DNA from: Roseateles sp. SL47 | GTDB lineage: Bacteria > Pseudomonadota > Gammaproteobacteria > Burkholderiales > Burkholderiaceae_C | Reading direction: 5' to 3' | DNA length: 64,000 nt | NCBI RefSeq assembly: GCF_026625885.1 | Contig: NZ_CP113068.1 | Span: 1,488,001 to 1,552,000, forward strand | In this document: positions 18,056 to 26,322 of the stretch, in pieces | How positions within the stretch are numbered: the stretch's first letter is position 1 | How the letters are laid out: every line of letters begins with the position of its first letter | Program-made: the position numbers and the translations under genes | Notes under the pieces: generated by a model | Databases searched by the model: none | What the model was told of the DNA's origin: nothing | What the model saw: the letters and a program-made list of their open reading frames with translations, nothing else

Positions 18056-18682
18056 GTGAAAAACAAGGTTGCCGTTTTCATGCATGACTTTCTGCGCGAA
18101 AGGAGCGCCCACCCCTTCCATCGAGATGGCAGCACTTTGCAGGCTCCGCACTGGCAGCGGGTGGTCGTCGGCGTTTGGTTGATGGCAGCGATGGCGTTTG
18201 CGCAGGCAGCTACCTCCAAGCAGCAGGACGACGCGCTCTTCGTGACCTCTCCTCGGGAGGAAGCGCGCTCACGGGAGACAGCCGCGAGATTGTTCAAGTT
18301 TGCGGCACAGCAGTTCAGTCGCTATGCGGACGTAATGCCGCTCAAGGTGACAGTGCAGGAAGAGTCGTGGGATGACGGTCGGCCACCCAGCTTCATCCAT
18401 CAGGGTAAATTCGCCACGTTCGAGGCTGGCTACTATCTCGTCGCCGGTGAAGAGCGAGTGCTGCAGTGGCTGGTCACACGCTCAGCCTCATTCAAGCTGC
18501 CTTCCGGAATCAGGATGGGGCAGTCCCAGCGCCAGGTGCTGAAAGCGCTCGGCCCCCCTACCGCGATGAGCAAGAATTCCCTTCTGTTCGAAATCGGAGG
18601 AGAGGCGATCCATGAAGTCTTCTTCAACTTCAGTCACGACCGCCTTGTAGAAGTGAGCTGGGCCTACGGAGTGGCTGACTGA
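18056..18682 (+). CDS. Hypothetical exported protein
   Basis: 208 residues from GTG 18056. A hydrophobic stretch at about residues 35-51 (VVVGVWLMAAMAFAQAA) ends like a signal-peptidase site, so either the n-region is long or the real start is downstream. The mature part is mixed alpha/beta with a C-terminal IRMGQSQRQVLKALGPP segment, resembling the SmpA/OmlA-like motif in which a small exported protein has a G-x-s-x-x-x-v-x-x-x-lG-x-P turn. Function unknown. Confidence 0.6.
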   Translation: MKNKVAVFMHDFLRERSAHPFHRDGSTLQAPHWQRVVVGVWLMAAMAFAQAATSKQQDDALFVTSPREEARSRETAARLFKFAAQQFSRYADVMPLKVTVQEESWDDGRPPSFIHQGKFATFEAGYYLVAGEERVLQWLVTRSASFKLPSGIRMGQSQRQVLKALGPPTAMSKNSLLFEIGGEAIHEVFFNFSHDRLVEVSWAYGVAD

Positions 18683-18978
18683 GCGACCTATGGGCGCGCT
18701 CATCCTTCAAGACGCTCACCCCCCGACACCGTACACGGAACGACTGCCTCCGGAGTTCAGATTCAACGAGCCGAAGGATTGCAGTCGCCCAGAAGATGGC
18801 GGTCGCGAGCGTCCGCTTGCCTAGAAATTCCACCACCAGCGGGAGCCGACGAAGGTATGACGAATCAGGCTCACATCAACGCGGCATCGGCGGTCCGGCA
18901 ACTCCAAGGGCCTGCCACCATGGGGACCTCAGGACCAGAAGATTTCGCGTCATTGGTCGATTTGCTGATAGCCCTTTT
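18683..18978. other. Intergenic stretch without recognised gene
   Basis: About 296 bases separating a rightward hypothetical gene from the leftward aminotransferase. A 68-residue leftward frame (18630-18836) has no recognisable features and partly overlaps the previous gene. I see no structured RNA or repeat. Confidence 0.4.
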
Positions 18979-20154
18979 TCAGGGCGCCGCAAAAAGCTGA
19001 TCCAGCATGCCGAGCGCCTCGTCAATTTCGTTCTCCGTGATCGTCAAGGCCGGCATGAAACGAAGCAGATTGGGACGCGGTGCATTCAGAAGCAGTCCGA
19101 CAGGCTCCAGAGCCCGCGCGGCTGACACGACTTGTTCCGCCCGATGAGTAGGCAGAGCCAGCGCACGCAGCAGCCCGACGCCCCGCTCGCCCAGAAGGCC
19201 GTGATCCGAGGAAATCTTCTGCAGTCCGGCTGCAAGATACTGACCGCGGTGACGCACAGTCTCGAGAAAGCCCTCGTCGCACACTTCGTTCAGCACAGCC
19301 AGGCCTACGGCCGCAGTCAACGGGTTCCCGCAATAGGTGCCGCCTTGATCACCGGGATCGAAGCAATTGAAGCGCTCCTTGCAGAGCAGGGCGGAAAGAG
19401 GGATGCCACCACCGATGCCTTTCGCCAGTGTCATCAGATCGGGCTCCACGCCATAGTGCTCATAGGCGAATGCTCGACCGCAGCGCCCGATCCCGGTTTG
19501 CACCTCATCCGCGATGAGCAGCCACTGTCGCTCGGTGCACAGCGCTCGGAGTTCGCGGACGAAGCCGGGATCTGCCGGGATCACGCCGGCCTCGCCTTGA
19601 ACAAGCTCGACCATCACCGCCACCGTTTCCGGTGTAGCGACCCGTTCGACGGAGTTCAGGTCGTTCAGCCTGGCCTTTGGAAAGCCATTCGGCATGGGGG
19701 CGAAGATGCGATCCCATCCTGGCTTTCCCGAGGCGCTCATCATGGCGAGGGAGCGACCATGGAAACTGTTTTCGAAACTGATGATCTCGTAGGCACCTCC
19801 CCGTTCCTTCTGGCCCCAACGGCGGGCCAGCTTGACCGCCGCCTCGTTGGCCTCGGCGCCAGTGCTCGCGAAGAATACGCGATCAAAGCAGCTCAGTTCG
19901 ACCAGCCGTTTTGCCAATTCCAGCATTGGCCGGTTGTAGAACGCTGGGCTGGGGTTCAACAGTTGGGTTGACTGATTGGCAAGCACTTGAGCCACCACCG
20001 CTGGGCTATGTCCGAGGCTGTTCACGGCCCAACCCTGTACGAGATCCAGATAGCGCTTGCCTTCTTCGTCGACTAGCCATGATCCCTTCCCCTGAGAGAA
20101 GACGATGTCTGGGCGGCTGGTGATGCTGATGAGCGCCTGATCGAGATCGCTCAT
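18979..20154 (-). CDS. Class III PLP-dependent aminotransferase (acetylornithine aminotransferase-like)
   Basis: 391 residues. The start at 20154 overlaps the stop of the DJ-1 gene by four bases (ATGA), giving translational coupling. Fold-type I motifs are present: STGAEAN near residue 98, SFHGRSLA near 130, ADEVQTGIGRCG with Asp216, and the PLP lysine Lys245 in LAKGIGGGIP. The length and motifs fit the ArgD/AstC/GabT group. The neighbours are not arginine genes, so the amino donor is unclear. Pairing with a DJ-1 protein and a GlxA-type regulator suggests catabolism of an amino compound. Confidence 0.9.
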   Translation of the reverse strand: MSDLDQALISITSRPDIVFSQGKGSWLVDEEGKRYLDLVQGWAVNSLGHSPAVVAQVLANQSTQLLNPSPAFYNRPMLELAKRLVELSCFDRVFFASTGAEANEAAVKLARRWGQKERGGAYEIISFENSFHGRSLAMMSASGKPGWDRIFAPMPNGFPKARLNDLNSVERVATPETVAVMVELVQGEAGVIPADPGFVRELRALCTERQWLLIADEVQTGIGRCGRAFAYEHYGVEPDLMTLAKGIGGGIPLSALLCKERFNCFDPGDQGGTYCGNPLTAAVGLAVLNEVCDEGFLETVRHRGQYLAAGLQKISSDHGLLGERGVGLLRALALPTHRAEQVVSAARALEPVGLLLNAPRPNLLRFMPALTITENEIDEALGMLDQLFAAP

Positions 20155-20753
20155 GCCGCCTCCGTCCACTCAAAGTCCATTTGGCGAGCGGTGCGCAGGG
20201 CCAACTCCCTGCTGTGAAGCCGCTCGACGAGGTGGAGGCTCATGTCGATACCTGCGGAAATTCCTGCCGAGGTGACGATGGAACCCTGGTCGATCCAGCG
20301 TGGGCCATGGGTCACATGCAGGCCGGGCCGCAGCGTCCGCAATTCGTTGATGTCCTCCCAATGTGTGGTCACCTCAAGACCATCCAGGACACCGGCGTTG
20401 GCCAGCAGCAGGGCGCCTGTGCACACCGAAGCAAGGATTTGCGCAGTGCAAGACTGGGAGGCGATCCAGCGCATCAAGTCGTCTTGACCGAGCTCATCAT
20501 TGACCACGCCGCCAGGCACGACGGTGCAGTCCAGGTGGGGGTGGTCGCCAAGCAGGCAGTCTGGCAGGAGTCGTAGGCCGGCCCGGGCGCATACAGACCC
20601 AGCCTTGCGGGCCAGTGTGATGACCTCGAAGAGAGGGGGCGTGTCCGCTGGTTGACTCCGTGCATGCACGCGCGACGCGGTCGTGAACACCTCATACGGG
20701 CCTGCCATGTCCAACAATTCCACGTTGTCGAATATCAAGATTCCCACCTGCAT
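20151..20753 (-). CDS. DJ-1/PfpI-family protein (isonitrile hydratase-like)
   Basis: 200 residues with the DJ-1 glutamine-amidotransferase-like fold: an N-terminal strand VGILIFDNVELLDMAGPYEV, and the nucleophile elbow with Cys111 in ASVCTGALLLA. The overall pattern (THWEDINELRTLRPG, TSAGISAGIDMSL) is that of stand-alone relatives of GlxA-type regulators, some of which are isonitrile hydratases. It is the first gene of a two-gene leftward operon with the aminotransferase, divergent from an AraC regulator whose N-terminal half has the same fold, so the two probably share an origin. Confidence 0.88.
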   Translation of the reverse strand: MQVGILIFDNVELLDMAGPYEVFTTASRVHARSQPADTPPLFEVITLARKAGSVCARAGLRLLPDCLLGDHPHLDCTVVPGGVVNDELGQDDLMRWIASQSCTAQILASVCTGALLLANAGVLDGLEVTTHWEDINELRTLRPGLHVTHGPRWIDQGSIVTSAGISAGIDMSLHLVERLHSRELALRTARQMDFEWTEAA

Positions 20754-20867
20754 CTAAGTGCCCTCCAGGCCGAGCGGTTCAAACGATGGTCCGCAGTGTC
20801 TGCAGGTTTTGGGATGACTGCCATGACACAGTTCCCACCTTTTCTGCCAAAAGTTGTTGGAGCAGGA

Positions 20868-21911
20868 GTGTCAGAATTGGCCATGAGTTGCCGCATCGTT
20901 TTTGTTTTATTCCCGGGCTTCCAGCAGCTGGATCTCGCCGGTCCTATGGCAGTTTTCGAAGTGGCGGAACTGCAGCAGCCAGGGCGCTACACATGGCGTT
21001 TGGCCGCTAGCGCCGCGGGTCAGGTACGGAGCTCTGCGGGCGTCCCCTGGCCCGTTCAGGCGCTGCCTCGAAGCTGTAGCGACGCTGACCTGGTGATGGT
21101 GATTGGAGGCGATGGCGTCGACGCCGCATGCCGTGATCCGAGTTTGGTCCGTTGGCTCTATCGGGCCAGCCAAAGCGGCGCCCGCATCGCGAGCATTTGC
21201 AGCGGCAGCTTGATCCTGGCCGCCGCTGGCTTGCTTGACGACCGCACCGCCACAACGCACTGGTCTCGAAGTCGGCAGTTCGCCACAGACTTTCCTGCGG
21301 TTCGCCTGCAGCCGGATCGAATTTTTGTGCGAGAGCCGGCGGTCAGAGGACGTTCGCAACGGCGTCCCGAGCTGTGGACCAGCGCGGGAATGACCGCAGG
21401 AATTGACCTGTGTTTGGCGCTGGTTGCGCACGATTGTGGTGAGGAGGTGGCCCGCGAAGCGGCTCGACAATTGGTGGTGGAGCGTCGACGCCCCGGCGGG
21501 CAATCTCAATTCTCGCCTTTGCTTGATCTGCAGCGTCCCGAGGGGCGGTTCGGCGACCTGATGAACTACATCAGAAACCATCTCGCAGTCGATCACCGTG
21601 TCGAAGCCCTGGCGGCGCGCGTCTGCATGAGTCCGCGACACTTCGCACGTTCCTTTCTCGCGGAGACTGGTGCTACGCCCGCTCATGTCGTCGAACGGCT
21701 GCGTGTCGACGCGGCTCGGTCAGCGCTCGAGGGCGGGATGCCATCCGTTCAGAGAATTGCGGAGACTTGCGGCTTTGGCAATGCAGAGCGCATGCGGAGA
21801 TCGTTCCAGCGCCTGCTCGGCCGCCCTCCTGCAGCTTTTCGGAAGGTCACCCGCGAGCCGCGAAAGTACCGCCGCGATGAGATTGCGAGCGACGGGGCGG
21901 GATTATGCTGA
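20868..21911 (+). CDS. GlxA-type transcriptional regulator (DJ-1 domain + AraC HTH)
   Basis: 347 residues from GTG 20868, which has GGAG six bases upstream; ATG 20883 (MSCRIVFVL) is also plausible. The N-terminal half is a DJ-1/PfpI domain (VFVLFPGFQQLDLAGPM, and ASICSGSLILAAAGLL with the nucleophile-position Cys). The C-terminal AraC domain has two helix-turn-helix motifs (ALAARVCMSPRHFARSF and IAETCGFGNAERMRRSF). GlxA regulators usually control the divergent amine-catabolic operon, here the DJ-1 and aminotransferase genes across a roughly 115-base shared promoter region. Confidence 0.92.
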   Translation: MSELAMSCRIVFVLFPGFQQLDLAGPMAVFEVAELQQPGRYTWRLAASAAGQVRSSAGVPWPVQALPRSCSDADLVMVIGGDGVDAACRDPSLVRWLYRASQSGARIASICSGSLILAAAGLLDDRTATTHWSRSRQFATDFPAVRLQPDRIFVREPAVRGRSQRRPELWTSAGMTAGIDLCLALVAHDCGEEVAREAARQLVVERRRPGGQSQFSPLLDLQRPEGRFGDLMNYIRNHLAVDHRVEALAARVCMSPRHFARSFLAETGATPAHVVERLRVDAARSALEGGMPSVQRIAETCGFGNAERMRRSFQRLLGRPPAAFRKVTREPRKYRRDEIASDGAGLC

Positions 21912-21924
21912 TGGGCGCTGTCTT

Positions 21925-21943
21925 TCCGGTGGCCGCCACCGGA
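21925..21943. terminator. Hairpin between convergent genes
   Basis: A perfect 8-bp stem (21925-21932 with 21936-21943), loop CCG, sits between the end of the GlxA-type regulator and the end of the convergent small gene. It lacks a T tract, so it is only a possible bidirectional terminator. Confidence 0.4.
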
Positions 21944-22003
21944 CAAGGACTCTGTCTGGTGGTCGGTTCGCAGCCAGGCTGCGGCTCCAGGCTGATAGCG
22001 GTC

Positions 22004-22303
22004 CTAGAGGACTTCCAGCACAAGGCCGCTGCCGATATCACGTCCCTCCCAGACGGAGAACGACGCGCCGAGAGGGAAATGCTGTCGGGCATCTTCGGCA
22101 AGAAACTGAACCTCGATGACCTGCGACATCGTCGCGTCGAGTCCAGCATCAGGCAAAGCGAGGCGGCAGGACCAGTGCGCTCCCTCAATGCCGAACACAG
22201 TTCTGAATTCGCCGCCACGAAGCGGCGTAGACCTGCCTCCTTTCGAGGCGGCGAGCAGGTCAATGCGGACGCGGAGGTCAGGGTGAAAGTGCTCGATGGG
22301 CAT
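22004..22303 (-). CDS. Small protein resembling the EF-Tu C-terminal beta-barrel
   Basis: 99 residues from ATG 22303 (MPIEHFHPD). The order of blocks, with RVRIDLLAASKGGRSTPLRG, then FRTVFGIEG and a C-terminal FSVWEGRDIGSGLVLEVL, resembles the C-terminal domain of EF-Tu (the G-R-x-T-P and e-G-x-x-x-a-x-G turns) without any GTPase domain. Short free-standing proteins of this kind occur in many bacteria and are uncharacterised. It lies alone next to the insertion sequence. The similarity is by eye only. Confidence 0.65.
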   Translation of the reverse strand: MPIEHFHPDLRVRIDLLAASKGGRSTPLRGGEFRTVFGIEGAHWSCRLALPDAGLDATMSQVIEVQFLAEDARQHFPLGASFSVWEGRDIGSGLVLEVL

Positions 22304-22457
22304 GGCCGAGATGGTACGTCGGCTTCCGCTGGAGGCTGTGTGATAACGCTGCGGCGGCTTCATTGATCGTCAACTGAGGCGCCGTGTGTCCAGTTGGGCG
22401 GGCGCAATCACATTTTGGGGGTTCCTAATGCAGTCGGAGCGCAAGAGACCGTTTGAA

Positions 22458-23979
22458 GGCGCGTGTAAGACGCGCAGCGGCAATGGAGAAGGGCCTCACG
22501 CCCCGAGCAGTCTCATTGCCCTTCTGGCTTTTGCAAAGCCCAGGATGCCCAGCACGCGCTTGAAGTTGTAGGCCAGCACGCTCAAGCTCATCTCGGTGCC
22601 GACGTTCTCGATGCCGCGCATCAGGAAGTGGGTCCAGCCCATCCAATGCTTGAGGGTGCCGAACACATGCTCAATGGTGCGTTTGCGTACCGTCATGGCC
22701 TCCGGCATGCGGTCCAGTCGCTGCTGCACCCGTTCAGCGACCTCTTCATGCTCCCAACGCCTGATGCGGCGGTACTCGCTGGTCGTGCACTGCGCTTTCA
22801 TGGGGCACGATGGGCAGGCGCTGGACCAGTAAATGCGGATCGGCAGGCCATCCTCTTCTCGACTGAAGCGGTGTATCGCTCGCTGCCCTGCTGGGCATTG
22901 GTACTGGTCTTCCCGAGCGATGTAGAGGAAGTCTGTCTTGTCGAATCGTCCTTCTGCCCTTGCGTTGGACGTCATCGGCTTGGGGACCACCGCGGCGACG
23001 CCTGCGTCTTCGCAGTCCTTGAGGACTTGACTGCTGTAGTACCCGCGATCGGCGATGGCTGTCAGTCGACGCTTGCCCATAGCTTCTCGCGCGGCTACGG
23101 CGATAGCGCAGAGCTGGGCTCGATCGCTGCCGGTGTTGGTCACTTCATGCGCAACGATCAGGTGACTCTTGGTGTCGACAGCCGTCTGCACGTTGTAGCC
23201 CACCATCGCCGTGCCCTTGGCGCTGTACGTGGTCATCGCGCGCGCATCGGGATCGGTCTGTGAGAGCTGTTGATCGGGTAGCGCCTGAAGCTGTGCCTTA
23301 ACGGCTTGAAGCTCTTGCATGCGCTGCCGCATCTTCTGGATCTTGCCTTGCAGGCGCGCTGTCTCGGCCTGCATCTCCATCGGCTGCGTCCGGTCGGCCG
23401 TCTCCAACGCATCGAGGTATCGCTGGATGCTCTCTTCCAGTTCACGTTCGCGACGCTCGATCTTGCCTGGCGTGTAGTTGCGCTCGCGGTTATTGACCGC
23501 CTTGAACTTGCTGCCGTCGACGGCCACGGCAGCCTCGGTGAATAGCTTCAGTTCCCGGCACAGCATCACAAAGCGGCGACAGACGTTGCGAATGCCTTTG
23601 CCGTTGTCGCGGCGGAAGTCAGCGATGGTCTTGAAGTCGGGAGCCAGCCTGCCCGTCAGCCACATCAGCTCCACATTACGCTGGCATTCGCGCTCAAGGC
23701 GCCGGCTGGACTGGATGCGATTGAGATAGCCGTACAAATACAGCTTCAGGAGCACCGACGGGTGATATGAGGGGCGGCCTGTCGCAGCAGGACTCGCTCC
23801 ATCGAAGCCCAGCGCTTCGAGATCCAACTCGTCGATGAAGACGTCCAGGCACTCCGGCAGCAGCGTGACCTGGTGCCGATCTTCTCCCTCGATGAATCGC
23901 TTCATGTCCCAGCCCGAGAGTGGTGTCACCACAATCTAGGCAGCCGCGCGTGCGTTCCAAGGAGGGTTTTCACACAGCC
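22458..23979 (-). mobile_element. IS1182-type insertion sequence (ends tentative)
   Basis: The element contains one long transposase gene. A weak inverted match can be seen between GGCGCGTGTAAGAC at 22458-22471 and the reverse complement of 23966-23979 (GGCTGTGTGAAAAC), which I use as provisional ends. The match is imperfect and I see no target-site duplication, so the ends may be wrong or decayed. The transposase itself is intact. Confidence 0.55.
22496..23905 (-). CDS. IS1182-family DDE transposase
   Basis: 469 residues from ATG 23905 (MKRFIEGED); an in-frame GTG at 23932 would add nine. An N-terminal DUF772-type domain (GRPSYHPSVLLKLYLYGYLN, SSRRLERECQRN) precedes a DDE_Tnp_1 catalytic domain with Asp in AVDGSKF, Asp in AIADRGYYS and Glu in TIEHVFGTLKHWMG. 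A helical insert with a four-cysteine-like cluster (CPAGQR...CPSCPMKAQC) sits before the Glu, as is usual in IS1182 and IS5-related elements. It is full length with no frameshift, so probably active or recently arrived. Confidence 0.95.
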   Translation of the reverse strand: MKRFIEGEDRHQVTLLPECLDVFIDELDLEALGFDGASPAATGRPSYHPSVLLKLYLYGYLNRIQSSRRLERECQRNVELMWLTGRLAPDFKTIADFRRDNGKGIRNVCRRFVMLCRELKLFTEAAVAVDGSKFKAVNNRERNYTPGKIERRERELEESIQRYLDALETADRTQPMEMQAETARLQGKIQKMRQRMQELQAVKAQLQALPDQQLSQTDPDARAMTTYSAKGTAMVGYNVQTAVDTKSHLIVAHEVTNTGSDRAQLCAIAVAAREAMGKRRLTAIADRGYYSSQVLKDCEDAGVAAVVPKPMTSNARAEGRFDKTDFLYIAREDQYQCPAGQRAIHRFSREEDGLPIRIYWSSACPSCPMKAQCTTSEYRRIRRWEHEEVAERVQQRLDRMPEAMTVRKRTIEHVFGTLKHWMGWTHFLMRGIENVGTEMSLSVLAYNFKRVLGILGFAKARRAMRLLGA

Positions 23980-24160
23980 TCGCTGCGAAGCAGTCCTTTG
24001 CAGGGTGCTGCTCGTTAAAAGCTGATCTCGGTCGTTCGACGATGGTGCGCCCCGTGACCGCTGTTGCCTGAAGCGGTTGAAGTCCCTGGAACGCCTTGGC
24101 CGGCGGCTTCGCCCCCGGAACCGGCCGTTGGTCCCAGCGTTCGCATTCGGACTGCTCAGT
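23980..24160. other. Short intergenic flank of the insertion sequence
   Basis: About 180 bases between the tentative IS end and the mesD stop codon. No gene, terminator or repeat is evident. Confidence 0.35.
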
Positions 24161-25189
24161 TCACTTCGAGAGCTCGTTGCGGACGATGGCCGCCCCGGCG
24201 CTCAAGGCTTCCAGCTTGGCCCGCGCCAGCGTGCGCGAGAGTGGCGCCATGCCGCAGTTGGTGCAAGGGCACAGCTTGTCGGCATCAACGAACTGCAGCG
24301 CCTTGCGCAGCGTGGCGGCCACTTCCTCCGGCGTCTCGACCGTTTCGCTCGCCACGTCGATGGCGCCGACCATGACCTGCTTGCCGCGCAGCAGTTCGAT
24401 CAGCTCCATGGGCACGCGGGAGTTCTGGCATTCCAGCGACACCATGCCGATGCGGGAGGCCTGCAGCATGGGGAAAATGCGCTCGTACTGCCGCCACTCC
24501 GATCCCAGCGTCTTCTTCCAGTCCGTGTTGGCCTTGATGCCGTAGCCGTAGCAGATGTGCACGGCGGTTTCGCACTGCAGCCCTTCAATGGCGCGCTCCA
24601 GCGTAGCGATGCCCCAATCGTTGACCTCGTCGAAGAACACGTTGAAGGCCGGTTCGTCGAATTGGATGATGTCAACGCCAGCCGCCTCGAGTTCTCGGGC
24701 TTCCTGGTTGAGGATCTTGGCAAATTCCCAGGCCAGCTTCTCGCGGCTCTTGTAGTGCGCGTCGTAGAGCGTGTCGACCATCGTCATGGGGCCGGGCAGC
24801 GCCCATTTGATGGGCTGCCGGGTCTGCTGACGCAAGAACTGGGCATCCTCGACGAAGACGGGCTTCGATCGAGACACCGCGCCCACCACCGTCGGCACGC
24901 TCGCTTCGTAGCGATCACGGATCCTGACGGTCTCGCGCTTCTCGAAGTCGACGCCGTCGAGGTGCTCGATAAAGGTCGTGACAAAGTGCTGGCGCGACTG
25001 TTCGCCGTCGCTGAGGATATCGATGCCTGCGGATTGCTGCTCCTGCAGCGACAGGCGCAACGCATCACGCTGGCCATCGGCCAGTTCATCGCCTTGCAAC
25101 TTCCAGGGGGACCAGAGCTTCTCGGGCTCGGCGAGCCAGGTGGGCTTGGGCAGGCTGCCGACGGTCGAGGTTGGCAAGAGTTTTTTCAT
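24161..25189 (-). CDS. mesD: MetE-core-type folate-independent methionine synthase MesD
   Basis: 342 residues from ATG 25189 (an in-frame TTG lies nine bases upstream). It corresponds to the C-terminal catalytic half of MetE without the N-terminal folate-binding half. Zinc ligands are recognisable: His and Cys in HICYGYG, Glu in SLECQNSR, and Cys in CTNCGMAP. Being adjacent to a DUF1852 gene identifies it as MesD, which Price, Deutschbauer and Arkin described as a methionine synthase needing the DUF1852 protein MesX and oxygen but not methyl-folate. It starts 42 bases behind mesX in the same leftward operon. Confidence 0.88.
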   Translation of the reverse strand: MKKLLPTSTVGSLPKPTWLAEPEKLWSPWKLQGDELADGQRDALRLSLQEQQSAGIDILSDGEQSRQHFVTTFIEHLDGVDFEKRETVRIRDRYEASVPTVVGAVSRSKPVFVEDAQFLRQQTRQPIKWALPGPMTMVDTLYDAHYKSREKLAWEFAKILNQEARELEAAGVDIIQFDEPAFNVFFDEVNDWGIATLERAIEGLQCETAVHICYGYGIKANTDWKKTLGSEWRQYERIFPMLQASRIGMVSLECQNSRVPMELIELLRGKQVMVGAIDVASETVETPEEVAATLRKALQFVDADKLCPCTNCGMAPLSRTLARAKLEALSAGAAIVRNELSK

Positions 25190-25231
25190 CGTCTTCAACG
25201 CGTTTGTGTTTCTGATGGACGGATGAGTCAG

Positions 25232-26224
25232 TCAGTGCACCTGGTCAACCGCCAGTTGCTCCAACACCGCCCGGTAGGGCTTGATGAAATGCTCTTCGGC
25301 AAACTTGCCCTGCTCCACCGCCAGGCGGCTGCGCTCCTCACGGTCGTAAACGATCTGAGTGACCGAATGGTCGGGGTTTCTCAGGTTGGGCCGGTAGCAG
25401 GCGCCTGCGACGGAATTGGCGTTGTAAATCTCGGGCCGATAGATCTTCTGAAACGTCTCCATCGTGCTGATGGTGCTGATGAGCTCAAGGTTGGTGTAGT
25501 CGTTGAGCAGATCGCCGACAAAGTAGAACGCCAGGGGTGCCACGCTGTTGGGTGGCATGAAGAAGCGGACCTGCAAGCCCATCTTCTCGAAGTAGCGCTC
25601 GGTCAGGGATGACTCGTTGGCCAGGTATTCAAGGCCCAGCACGGGATGCTGGTTGCCCGCCCTGTGGTAGGTCTTGGAGTCAGAGACGCTTAGGCAGATG
25701 ACCGGCGGCTTGGTGAAACTCTGCTTGTAGGCATCCGAACGGACGAAGTGCTGGAAGAGCTTGCCATGCAGGTCGCCAAAGTCGTCGGGAATGCTGAACG
25801 TCGCCTGGTTCTTGTTGTGTTGCAGCAGCAGGACACTGAAGTCGTAGTCCCGCACATAGGAGGAGAAGTTGTTTCCGACGATGCCCTCGGTGCGCTTGCC
25901 GGTCCGCTTGTCGATGATGTGGGTCTTCAGAATTTCAATCGCGGGGACCGAGTCACCCTCGTTGTTGGCACCGATCTTCATTTCAACGGAAATGATTTCG
26001 AGATCAACGGCGTAGCGATCGCCTTGAGGGTTGTCCCAGTACGCCAAGGCATTGAACCGGTTGTTGATCATCTGCAGGGCATGGCGGAGATTCTCCTGGC
26101 GCCTCTGCCCGCGGGCCAGGTTGGCGAAATTGGTGGTGATGCGGCTGGTTGCCGACGGGCGGTAGTGCTCGTCGAAGCAAATGCGCTTGATGGCGAATGC
26201 AAGCGGTGGGTTCGTGGTGGACAT
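25232..26224 (-). CDS. mesX: DUF1852 protein MesX, partner of MesD
   Basis: 330 residues. The sequence matches DUF1852 in length and pattern (SRITTNFANLARG, RHALQMINNRFN, NNFSSYVRDYDFSVLL). The known role of the family is to supply or generate the methyl donor for MesD in an oxygen-dependent way, with chemistry still unresolved. There is no signal peptide, so it should be cytoplasmic. First gene of the mesX-mesD operon, divergent from a MetR-like regulator 98 bases away, which fits control by methionine or homocysteine status. Confidence 0.88.
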   Translation of the reverse strand: MSTTNPPLAFAIKRICFDEHYRPSATSRITTNFANLARGQRRQENLRHALQMINNRFNALAYWDNPQGDRYAVDLEIISVEMKIGANNEGDSVPAIEILKTHIIDKRTGKRTEGIVGNNFSSYVRDYDFSVLLLQHNKNQATFSIPDDFGDLHGKLFQHFVRSDAYKQSFTKPPVICLSVSDSKTYHRAGNQHPVLGLEYLANESSLTERYFEKMGLQVRFFMPPNSVAPLAFYFVGDLLNDYTNLELISTISTMETFQKIYRPEIYNANSVAGACYRPNLRNPDHSVTQIVYDREERSRLAVEQGKFAEEHFIKPYRAVLEQLAVDQVH

Positions 26225-26279
26225 GGCGTGATGGCTTCCGAGGACCGGTCAATGACGGCATCCTAAGCAGCCCAATCCA

Positions 26280-26302
26280 TGACGTAAAATGGCTTTTTCT
26301 CA
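26280..26302. promoter_or_regulatory. Imperfect inverted repeat in the mesX/metR-like divergent promoter
   Basis: TGACGTAAAA, a TGGC centre, then TTTTTCTCA form an AT-rich imperfect dyad in otherwise GC-rich DNA, 21 bases before the LysR-type start and 55 before mesX. Its shape suits a LysR-type operator but it does not match the enterobacterial MetR consensus TGAA-N5-TTCA. Tentative. Confidence 0.3.
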
Positions 26303-26322
26303 GTATTCCATCGATATCATTC

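Noticed and set aside
17648..18151. 167-residue minus-strand frame between two hypothetical genes
   Set aside because: Its first part resembles no family and the rest is antisense to the membrane protein gene. It might be a relic of a mobile element but I cannot support that.
26225..26322. Canonical MetR box TGAA-N5-TTCA
   Set aside because: No exact match in the divergent region; only an AT-rich imperfect dyad is present.
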